A stretch of 6,149 nucleotides of DNA from Spirochaeta sp. GTDB lineage: Bacteria; Spirochaetota; Spirochaetia; Sphaerochaetales; Sphaerochaetaceae. The translations under genes and the position numbers were made by a program. The stretch is taken from assembly GCA_020054965.1 (NCBI GenBank), contig JAIMZO010000102.1, positions 1 to 6,149 of the forward strand. Direction: 5' to 3'. The notes beneath the pieces were generated by a model. It worked only from the letters and a program-made list of their open reading frames with translations. It had not been told where the DNA came from and did no database searches. The number at the start of each line of letters is the position of its first letter. Within the stretch, counting starts at the first letter, position 1. Positions 1-5,143 of the stretch are shown in pieces.

Positions 1-54
1 CTCACCTTCAACGGCCTTGTACTGCTTTCCGAGAATCTCTACAAGTGCGTACAT
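1..54 (-). CDS. rplU: 50S ribosomal protein L21, N-terminal fragment
   Basis: Only the first 18 codons are in the window; the gene continues past the left edge. The minus strand reads MYALVEILGKQYKAVEGE, which matches the conserved L21 amino terminus (MYAVI..GGKQYKV.EG-type). L21 is a large-subunit protein that binds 23S rRNA. I chose the ATG at 54 rather than the in-frame ATG at 66 for two reasons: an AAGGAT Shine-Dalgarno lies about 10 nt before the ATG at 54 but abuts the one at 66, and family members start with MYA. In most bacteria rplU is followed by rpmA and obgE, but that cannot be seen here. The identification rests on a short but characteristic stretch. Confidence 0.85.
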   Translation of the reverse strand, partial: MYALVEILGKQYKAVEGE

Positions 55-90
55 GTCGATATTCATCCTTCAATTTAATTTGTCTTGTCC

Positions 91-119
91 CTTATACCAA
101 AAATGGGAATCTATTGCAA
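91..119 (-). promoter_or_regulatory. sigma70-type promoter of rplU
   Basis: On the minus strand, TTGCAA (119-114) and TATAAG (96-91) are separated by exactly 17 nt. Transcription would start near 84, giving an untranslated leader of about 30 nt that carries the GAAGGAT Shine-Dalgarno (70-64) before the ATG at 54. This conventional leadered layout contrasts with several other genes in the window. No structured L21 leader is evident. Confidence 0.65.
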
Positions 120-162
120 CAACCTTTTTGAGCTAATTGATTGAAAAACAAAGAAAAAGGCA

Positions 163-192
163 TTGAAAACTTACCGACCGTTCGGTTATTAT
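163..192 (+). promoter_or_regulatory. promoter of the TetR-family gene
   Basis: TTGAAA (163-168) and TATTAT (187-192) are separated by 18 nt. The -10 ends only 5 nt before the ATG at 198, so the transcript would begin at or right beside the start codon. No Shine-Dalgarno precedes that ATG. The promoter spacer contains the palindrome described separately. This is inferred from the hexamers alone. Confidence 0.45.
173..186 (+). promoter_or_regulatory. palindromic operator, probably for the adjacent TetR-family protein
   Basis: ACCGACCGTTCGGT is an almost perfect 14-bp palindrome: 12 of 14 positions match its reverse complement, with arms ACCGA/TCGGT. It sits inside the spacer between the candidate -35 (163-168) and -10 (187-192), where a bound dimer would block RNA polymerase. 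TetR-family operators are commonly short palindromes of this kind just upstream of the regulator's own gene. Autoregulation is therefore the simplest reading. It is also an argument against starting translation at the TTG at 141, which would put the operator inside the reading frame. Confidence 0.55.
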
Positions 193-197
193 TGAGT

Positions 198-770
198 ATG
201 CATACAACCACAACGAAGCAACAACTTATTCTTTCTTTATTGGATTTGGGTTCTCAGCAAGGACTTGAGGCGGTCTCACTCAGTGTGCTTGCAAAGCAAA
301 ACAACATCAGCAAGGCTGCAATCTTCCACCATTTCCGGAGCAGGGAGGCATTGATTGCAGAGCTTTTCTCCTACTGCAATACGCTTGCCTACAAACAAAA
401 GGGATCCATCAGCCTGGAAGGCAGTGCAAATGAGGTACTGGGCAGGGCAATGGCTCACTGGCACCATTTGTATGAGGATGAGGTCATGCGCTCCTTCTAC
501 CGGATTATCGAAAGTGAGGCCCTGACCCACAGGGAAGCCGCCAGCATCAAACGGACTCTGGACGAGATGCTCATAGGCCAGAGCAGTATTCTCCTGGAGA
601 GCCTGAGCAATAGCGGCAGGTTGGATATAGAGGATCTGGATCTTGCAATCCAGAGCTTCAGCAGCGTCGTCCAGCGTTTCCTCTACAGGATACTCCTGGA
701 CGACGATCCTGACATAGAGTGGGAAGAGGAACGGTTCATCAACCGTTTCTGCTCACTCTATAGTAAGTAG
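198..770 (+). CDS. TetR/AcrR-family transcriptional regulator
   Basis: A 190-residue cytoplasmic DNA-binding repressor, typical in size for TetR proteins. Residues about 10-57 form the TetR_N helix-turn-helix domain: an ILSLLDLGSQQGLEAVSLS helix region, then NNISKAAIFHHFRSREALIAEL, which corresponds to the family's recognition helix and conserved F-x-x-K/R-E-x-L segment. The rest is a helical ligand-binding and dimerisation domain with no recognisable ligand class. The frame stays open upstream to a TTG at 141, but I prefer the ATG at 198. It gives a normal-length N terminus and leaves the palindrome at 173-186 in the promoter. The gene diverges from rplU and converges on argS. No efflux pump or enzyme gene is adjacent, so its targets other than itself are unknown. 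No Shine-Dalgarno is visible. Confidence 0.88.
   Translation: MHTTTTKQQLILSLLDLGSQQGLEAVSLSVLAKQNNISKAAIFHHFRSREALIAELFSYCNTLAYKQKGSISLEGSANEVLGRAMAHWHHLYEDEVMRSFYRIIESEALTHREAASIKRTLDEMLIGQSSILLESLSNSGRLDIEDLDLAIQSFSSVVQRFLYRILLDDDPDIEWEEERFINRFCSLYSK
727..750 (-). terminator. hairpin, candidate 3' end of the birA-argS transcript
   Basis: AACGGTT (730-736), the loop CATC (737-740) and AACCGTT (741-747) form a perfect 7-bp stem. It extends outward through a G-T wobble and two Watson-Crick pairs to about 10 bp (727-736 with 741-750). Read on the minus strand, it starts 29 nt after the argS stop codon. It lies inside the last codons of the TetR gene. No clean U-tract follows on the minus strand (only CTCTTCCC-like sequence), so intrinsic termination may be inefficient, or the hairpin may only protect a 3' end. 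Confidence 0.4.
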
Positions 771-779
771 GTAAACCCC

Positions 780-2546
780 TTACATCGAAGCGAGGAAGGG
801 AACACCAATCAAGCTGAAGGCATTCTTGATCACCTGCAAGACCATGCTCACCAGTTCGATACGGGAACGGACCAGGGAGCGGGAAGCAGCCTTCAGGACC
901 GGATTGTCATGATACCATCGGCTGAACAACTTTGAGATATCATAGAGATAGCTGCAAACAACCGAGGGATCATATGCACTGCCCGCCCTCTCAACGACCT
1001 CCTGAAAGCGTGCAAGCTGTTTGATAAGTTCCCGCTCATCGGGGAGGGTCAGCAAGCTGCTGTCGAATGGCATCGCATGGCAATCGGCAAACGCTTCATC
1101 CTGATACTTCCTGAGCATGCTTGAGATTCGCGCACCCATGTACTGGAGGTAGGGTCCGGTATTCCCGTTGAAAGAGATAGATTCAGCAGGATTGAAGATC
1201 ATATCCTTGGTCGGGGAGACTTGCAGCAAGTAGTAGTTCAGTGCACCGAGTGCGATGGCACTACTTGTCTTCTCTACATCATCAACAAGGTCTTCACGCT
1301 CTTTCTCACGGATCTCGCTACGAGCAAGGGAAGTGAGGGTATCAACCAACTCATCGGCATCAACAACGGTTCCTTCCCGGCTTTTCATCTTTCCATCAGG
1401 CAGGTTCACCATGCCGTAGGAGAGGTGATGGAGATCATCAGCCCAGGAGTACCCCAACAACTGCAACACATAGAAGAGCACCATGAAGTGATACCTCTGC
1501 TCACTGGCAACCACATAGATCAAGGAGTCGAACGGCCAGTCCTTGTGTCTCATGATGGCTGTACCCACATCCTGGGTCATGTACAAGCTGGTTCCATCCT
1601 TGCGCAGGAGCACCTTCTTGTCCAGCTTGATCGGCTCCAGGTCAACCCATACCGATCCATCCTCCTCACGATAGAAGACACCCTTCTCAAGGCCTTTGAG
1701 GATCTCGTCCTTCCCATACTTGTATGTCTCAGACTCATAGTAATAGGCATCAAAACTGATTCCCATCTTCTCATAGCTTTCAGAGAGCCCCTTGAGTGTC
1801 CATCCGTTCATCTTCTCCCAAAGTGCCATCACCTCAGGGTCCCCGCTCTCCCACTTCTGCAACATCTCCTGGGCTTGTCCCTCAGCGGAGGGATCCTCTT
1901 TTGCCCAAGAAGCAAACTTGACATAGTACTTACCAACAAGATGGTCTCCCTTGATACCGCTGGATTCGGGAGTCTCACCACCTCCAAACTTCTGGTAGGC
2001 AAGCATTGACTTGCAAATATGCACCCCGCGGTTATTGATGAGGTTCACCTTACGAACCTCAGCACCATTGGCCTTCAGGATGGCGGCAACACTCTCCCCC
2101 AGGCTGTCATTGCGCATATGGCCCAGATGGAGAGGCTTGTTGGTATTGGGACAGCTGAACTCAATGGTAATCCTCTTGCCCTTGAGTGATTCACTGCACC
2201 CATAGCGATCCTTCTCCTGTGCAATACGCTCTGAAAGAGCAGTTGCAACAGAACACATGTCGATGCGGACATTCAAGTAAGGTCCACTCAAGAGAATCTC
2301 ACCAGAGGGACGATCATCAAGCCGTTCAATACGTGCCTTGAGTTCAGATGCAAGCCTGGGGGGAGCTGTCCTCAGGACCTTTGCATAGGCAAAGAGCGGG
2401 AAAGCAAGATCACCAAGCTCAGGCTTCGGAGGACTCTGCACTGCCAATGCTGGCAATTCAGGGGCATCGCCCAACATCTCAACAGCATAGATGTGCAACT
2501 GCTGCTCAATAAGATTCTTCCAAGTTTCACGTACCGCTTCTAGCAT
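780..2546 (-). CDS. argS: arginyl-tRNA synthetase (class I)
   Basis: Attaches arginine to tRNA-Arg in the cytoplasm, using ATP. The 588 residues are the usual length. Residues about 1-105 are the ArgRS-specific N-terminal domain with the PPKPELGDLAFPLF signature (about 39-52). The Rossmann catalytic core carries SCPNTNKPLHLGH at 131-143 (HIGH motif, HLGH). The KMSKS-equivalent loop is KMKSREG at 386-392. The C-terminal DALR-type anticodon-binding domain includes NTGPYLQYMGAR (462-473) and ends in LIGVPFLASM, with the Met terminus common in this family. The frame is open about 15 codons further upstream, but the ATG at 2546 has an AGAGGA Shine-Dalgarno at 8 nt. The gene follows birA by 47 nt in the same direction, so it is probably cotranscribed with it. 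It converges on the TetR gene with a 9-bp gap. Confidence 0.98.
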   Translation of the reverse strand: MLEAVRETWKNLIEQQLHIYAVEMLGDAPELPALAVQSPPKPELGDLAFPLFAYAKVLRTAPPRLASELKARIERLDDRPSGEILLSGPYLNVRIDMCSVATALSERIAQEKDRYGCSESLKGKRITIEFSCPNTNKPLHLGHMRNDSLGESVAAILKANGAEVRKVNLINNRGVHICKSMLAYQKFGGGETPESSGIKGDHLVGKYYVKFASWAKEDPSAEGQAQEMLQKWESGDPEVMALWEKMNGWTLKGLSESYEKMGISFDAYYYESETYKYGKDEILKGLEKGVFYREEDGSVWVDLEPIKLDKKVLLRKDGTSLYMTQDVGTAIMRHKDWPFDSLIYVVASEQRYHFMVLFYVLQLLGYSWADDLHHLSYGMVNLPDGKMKSREGTVVDADELVDTLTSLARSEIREKEREDLVDDVEKTSSAIALGALNYYLLQVSPTKDMIFNPAESISFNGNTGPYLQYMGARISSMLRKYQDEAFADCHAMPFDSSLLTLPDERELIKQLARFQEVVERAGSAYDPSVVCSYLYDISKLFSRWYHDNPVLKAASRSLVRSRIELVSMVLQVIKNAFSLIGVPFLASM

Positions 2547-2554
2547 TATTCCAT

Positions 2555-2560
2555 TCCTCT
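2555..2560 (-). promoter_or_regulatory. Shine-Dalgarno of argS (decides the start)
   Basis: AGAGGA on the minus strand (2560-2555) lies 8 nt before the ATG at 2546. It fixes the argS start there rather than at the upstream in-frame codon near 2591. It also shows that argS is translated from a leadered or polycistronic message, unlike the apparently leaderless birA upstream. Confidence 0.75.
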
Positions 2561-2593
2561 GTTTGTAGCTAATGACTATACAACAAACCAAAG

Positions 2594-3556
2594 TCAGACT
2601 TCAAGGTGGATGCTGACTTCCCCGCTGGAGAGAACCTTTCTCTCCCCATGCTCATTCTCAACCACCAGGCGGGCTTCATCATCGATTGCAATGGCTCTGG
2701 CCATATACTCCTCGGATCCTGCATGCACGCGCACCTCATGGCCTATCACCAAGGATCTATCGCGGTATGCAGAGAGGAAGGGGCGGTCAGCCAAGGCATC
2801 CAAGGAATCCTCCAGCTTATCTACCATGCTCGCGACAAGCGCATCCACAGAGAATCCAGCGGGAAGGGAATCCTCTCCATCATAGAGCGAAGTGGCAATT
2901 GTCTTGAGTGAATCCTCGAATGCTTCCCGTTTGGTGAACAGGTTAAGGCCGATACCAACCACCACTGCAGTGAGTCGTCCACTCTCCACTCCCAGCACCC
3001 CTTCAGTAAGGATGCCGCAGACTTTTCGGTTCTGATAGAACAGATCATTGACCCATTTGATCTGGCAGTACTTCCCACACTTCTCCTCAATGGCCTCACT
3101 GACTGCCACCGCAGCTGCACTGGTAATCAGCGATGCATCGGATAATGGAAATACAGCAGGGAAAAGCAGGCTGAGATAGAGACCTCCCTGAGGACTGTAG
3201 AAGCTCCTTGAGAGTCGTCCCCTCCCCTCGCTCTGATGACAGGCCAGGACGAGGGCTTTCCCGGATTTCAATGTTTTTGCATATCGATTGGTTGAGTCAA
3301 TTGAATCGAATAGATGGAGCTCCCAGGAAGGAAGGAGGGTCTGCAGACGTTCCTTGGAATATAAAAGGGTGGAAGTGAGCAAGCGATACCCTCGATTGGG
3401 AATTCCCTCGATGACATGACCTTGGTTACGTAAGGTTTCCATGGCCTTCCAGACAGCGGTTCGGCTTACACCCATCTCACCGGCAAGCTGTTGACCACTC
3501 TGGTGGCGATCCCGATTGGAAGAAAGAATTTGCAGCAATGTTTGGGCATGATTCAT
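2594..3556 (-). CDS. birA: bifunctional biotin-[carboxylase] ligase and biotin operon repressor
   Basis: Activates biotin to biotinyl-5'-AMP and transfers it to a lysine on biotin-dependent carboxylases or decarboxylases; the biotinyl-AMP-bound dimer represses transcription. The protein has 320 residues. Residues about 5-60 are the winged helix-turn-helix (GQQLAGEMGVSRTAVWKAM, then an NRGYRL wing). The central ligase domain has DSIDSTN (84-90), the biotin and adenylate loop GRGRLSR (111-117) and KWVNDL..RKVCGIL (167-183). The C-terminal SH3-like domain is about 268-320. A TTG at 3592 and a GTG at 3577 are in-frame alternatives. I chose the ATG at 3556 because it gives a standard N terminus and the region upstream holds the promoter and operator. 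The gene is divergent from bioY and upstream of argS. Presence of the DNA-binding domain plus the neighbouring operator indicates a true regulator (group II type), not a ligase-only BirA. Confidence 0.96.
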   Translation of the reverse strand: MNHAQTLLQILSSNRDRHQSGQQLAGEMGVSRTAVWKAMETLRNQGHVIEGIPNRGYRLLTSTLLYSKERLQTLLPSWELHLFDSIDSTNRYAKTLKSGKALVLACHQSEGRGRLSRSFYSPQGGLYLSLLFPAVFPLSDASLITSAAAVAVSEAIEEKCGKYCQIKWVNDLFYQNRKVCGILTEGVLGVESGRLTAVVVGIGLNLFTKREAFEDSLKTIATSLYDGEDSLPAGFSVDALVASMVDKLEDSLDALADRPFLSAYRDRSLVIGHEVRVHAGSEEYMARAIAIDDEARLVVENEHGERKVLSSGEVSIHLEV

Positions 3557-3563
3557 GCGACCG

Positions 3564-3592
3564 ATGGTAGTGTGCACTTCTTCAATTGTCAA
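3564..3592 (-). promoter_or_regulatory. promoter of birA (and probably argS)
   Basis: On the minus strand a consensus TTGACA (3592-3587) lies 17 nt from TACCAT (3569-3564). The ATG at 3556 begins 7 nt beyond the -10, so the predicted first transcribed base is essentially the A of the start codon. No Shine-Dalgarno is seen. The -35 lies within the left half of the BirA operator, so BirA binding should block it. Confidence 0.6.
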
Positions 3593-3612
3593 CCAGTTTG
3601 CTGTTTACAATT
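3584..3612. promoter_or_regulatory. BirA operator between birA and bioY
   Basis: An inverted repeat with AATTGTCAACC (3584-3594) and TGTTTACAATT (3602-3612) as arms; 9 of 11 positions are symmetric. Each core half-site matches the known BirA half-site TTGTAAACC at 8 of 9 positions (left TTGTCAACC, right reverse complement TTGTAAACA). The gap between 9-nt half-sites is 7 nt, whereas the E. coli operator has 16. The left arm covers the birA -35 and the right arm covers the candidate bioY -35. One site could therefore repress both directions when biotinyl-AMP is plentiful. Confidence 0.75.
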
Positions 3613-3633
3613 AAAAATGTGTTGTGCTACGCT
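3604..3633 (+). promoter_or_regulatory. promoter of bioY
   Basis: TTTACA (3604-3609) and TACGCT (3628-3633) are 18 nt apart. The -10 is preceded by TGC, an extended -10 element (TGn). Six C residues separate the -10 from the ATG at 3640, again predicting a leaderless start. A competing -10, TACAAT (3606-3611), exists, but its best -35 (TTGTCA at 3586) is only 14 nt away. The region has no Shine-Dalgarno under either model. Confidence 0.45.
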
Positions 3634-3639
3634 CCCCCC

Positions 3640-4182
3640 ATGCAACAAAAACGATTATTGCTTACCTCTCTCTTCAGTGCCTTGATCATCGTTGGTGCCT
3701 ATCTCAGGTTCCCTCTCCCTCCTGTCCCCATCACCCTGCAGACACTGTTTGTCCTGCTCGCGGGATTTCTCGGCGGGCCGGCTGTGGGGATGGGCAGCAC
3801 GGCAATTTACCTGCTGCTGGGAGCAATCGGTTTACCGGTTTTCAGTAGTGGCGGCGGCTTGGGAATCCTCCTGGGCCCCACTGGGGGATTCCTCTTCGGC
3901 TTGCTTCCTGCCTCCTTTCTTGCAGGTCTAGCCGGCAACTACCGCAGGAAGGACGAGTACCCAGGAAGATTCAGAATGTTGTGCATTCTCCTTGGCCTTG
4001 GGGCCGCACTGGTCATCTATCTTGCAGGAGTCCCCTATTTGAAGGTTGTGGGGAATCTCTCCTGGAAGGTAGCACTGCAGGCAGGTATGCTTCCTTTCAT
4101 TCTTGGCGACCTACTGAAATTGGCCATAGCCACCCATCTGGCGGGCACGTTACATGCAAGGATTGCACAGTTCCTAGGCTAG
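3640..4182 (+). CDS. bioY: biotin transporter BioY (ECF substrate-binding subunit)
   Basis: An integral membrane protein that captures biotin, normally as the S component of an energy-coupling-factor transporter with EcfA ATPases and EcfT. None of those is in the window, so it would use modules encoded elsewhere or act alone. The 180 residues are the usual BioY length. The family signature is clear: RFPLPPVPITLQTLFVLLAG (23-42), YLLLGAIGLPVF (57-68), GLGILLGPTGGFLFG (73-87) and AGMLPFILGDLLK (148-160). About six hydrophobic segments can be traced. The frame is open upstream to a TTG at 3586, but that would translate the operator; MQQKRLLLTSLF from the ATG at 3640 is a standard N terminus. Divergence from birA with a shared operator implies repression by biotin. 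cysE follows after 40 nt. Confidence 0.95.
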   Translation: MQQKRLLLTSLFSALIIVGAYLRFPLPPVPITLQTLFVLLAGFLGGPAVGMGSTAIYLLLGAIGLPVFSSGGGLGILLGPTGGFLFGLLPASFLAGLAGNYRRKDEYPGRFRMLCILLGLGAALVIYLAGVPYLKVVGNLSWKVALQAGMLPFILGDLLKLAIATHLAGTLHARIAQFLG

Positions 4183-4205
4183 GTGCTTGCATAAAAGCCT
4201 GCAAG
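4155..4205. repeat. cluster of TGCAA inverted repeats upstream of cysE
   Basis: Four copies of TGCAA or its complement occur in 51 bp. TGCAA-GGA-TTGCA (4155-4167) is a perfect 5-bp-arm inverted repeat in the last bioY codons. CTTGCA (4186-4191) and TGCAAG (4200-4205) form a second, with 6-bp arms and an 8-nt gap, in the intergenic region. The second overlaps the candidate -35 and spacer of the cysE promoter. It could be an operator pair or a small hairpin; the binding protein is unknown, and chance cannot be excluded. Confidence 0.35.
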
Positions 4206-4216
4206 AACCGTATGGT
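4187..4216 (+). promoter_or_regulatory. possible own promoter of cysE
   Basis: TTGCAT (4187-4192) and TATGGT (4211-4216) are 18 nt apart, and the ATG at 4223 comes 6 nt after the -10. No Shine-Dalgarno precedes the ATG. The 7-mer CCGTATG occurs twice, at 4208-4214 and 4219-4225, one helical turn (11 bp) apart, spanning the -10 and the start codon. The hexamers are only fair matches, and cysE may also be read from bioY transcripts. Confidence 0.35.
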
Positions 4217-4222
4217 AGCCGT

Positions 4223-5143
4223 ATGAAACCGTGCAAAGACCAACAATTTGATGCTTCATCCTATGTGGATGCATTCTACGGGACCTTCGACCGTGTTGCA
4301 GGAAATGCCAATTTCCATGGTTTGAAACCACTGCCTCAGATGCTCTCCATTGGGGAAATCTCCAATGAATTCCTTGAACTGATGTTCCCTGGCCGTTGTG
4401 GGCGTGACCGTGCTGAACTGGGACTGCAAGAAATCCTGAGCGCACAGATGCAAGAAGTTTGTACGCAGCTGAAAACCCAGGTATTTCTCGCATGCCGGTA
4501 CGACGACCCTTCACTTGATGAGTGTGAGGCACAGGAGAAAGCCGATAGTACGGTCAGGAAGCTATGTAAACTCTTGCCCCAACTCCGCATACAGCTGAAG
4601 ATGGATGCCAAGGCAGCGTTCGATGGGGACCCAGCAGCAAGGAATATCAGGGAGGTCATCCTCTCCTATCCCTGCATCAAGACGCTTACCATCCACCGTA
4701 TTGCACATGAATTGTTCAAGATGGGTGTTCCCCTGATCCCTCGCATGTTCAATGAGTCTGCACACAAGGAGACCGGTATCGATATCCACCCCGGGGCAGA
4801 GATAGGAAATTCATTCTTCATCGACCACGGAACTGGTGTGGTTATCGGGGAGACCACGGTTATCGGAAACAATGTAAAGCTCTACCAAGGGGTCACCCTC
4901 GGTGCATTGAGCTTTCCAAAAGATGCTTGCGGAAGCTTGATCAGGGGGGCAAAAAGGCACCCCTCGATTGAAGACAATGTAACCATCTATTCCAACGCGA
5001 CTATCCTTGGCGATATCACCATCGGGAAAAATGCAGTAATAGGCTCCAACGTATGGATCAAGGAATCGGTTGCTCCCAATACCATGGTCACCATCCAGGA
5101 ACCCAAGATAACGGTGAGGGAACTGAGAAGTCGTACTAACTGA
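4223..5143 (+). CDS. cysE: serine O-acetyltransferase, long form
   Basis: Transfers acetyl from acetyl-CoA to L-serine, giving O-acetylserine, the carbon skeleton for cysteine synthesis by CysK. There are 306 residues. About the first 140 are a helical N-terminal region longer than in short EpsC-type enzymes. From about 175 comes the left-handed beta-helix of hexapeptide repeats: GIDIHPGAEIG (185-195), IDHGTGVVIGETTVIG (200-215), KRHPSIEDNVTIYSNATILG (244-263) and ITIGKNAVIGSNVWI (265-279). D201-H202 and H246 correspond to the catalytic Asp-His and second His of E. coli CysE (D157/H158, H193). The C terminus ends RSRTN, without the terminal Ile that docks CysE into CysK. I chose the ATG at 4223; an in-frame TTG at 4187 lies in the promoter candidate. 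The gene is 40 nt after bioY and overlaps the opposing acetyltransferase by 8 bp. Confidence 0.94.
   Translation: MKPCKDQQFDASSYVDAFYGTFDRVAGNANFHGLKPLPQMLSIGEISNEFLELMFPGRCGRDRAELGLQEILSAQMQEVCTQLKTQVFLACRYDDPSLDECEAQEKADSTVRKLCKLLPQLRIQLKMDAKAAFDGDPAARNIREVILSYPCIKTLTIHRIAHELFKMGVPLIPRMFNESAHKETGIDIHPGAEIGNSFFIDHGTGVVIGETTVIGNNVKLYQGVTLGALSFPKDACGSLIRGAKRHPSIEDNVTIYSNATILGDITIGKNAVIGSNVWIKESVAPNTMVTIQEPKITVRELRSRTN

Noticed and set aside
123..160. CCTTTTT (123-129) and AAAAAGG (154-160) as a terminator or operator stem
   Set aside because: A low-complexity A/T-rich match with a 24-nt gap between the arms, located upstream of genes rather than after one.
141..197. TTG start extending the TetR protein by 19 residues
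   Set aside because: The extension has no convincing Shine-Dalgarno, gives an atypically long N terminus, and would place the promoter and palindromic operator inside the coding region.
1221..2009. A 262-codon open frame on the plus strand opposite argS
   Set aside because: It lies entirely antisense to the strongly conserved ArgRS coding sequence, has no family resemblance and no ribosome binding site, and is explained by codon bias on the real strand.
3557..3592. TTG (3592) or GTG (3577) starts for birA
   Set aside because: The TTG is the first three bases of a consensus TTGACA -35 inside the BirA operator, neither codon has a Shine-Dalgarno, and the protein from the ATG at 3556 already begins at the usual distance from the helix-turn-helix.
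3595..3639. A riboswitch or structured leader before bioY
   Set aside because: The room between operator, promoter and ATG is too small for an aptamer, and the regulatory signal present is a protein operator.
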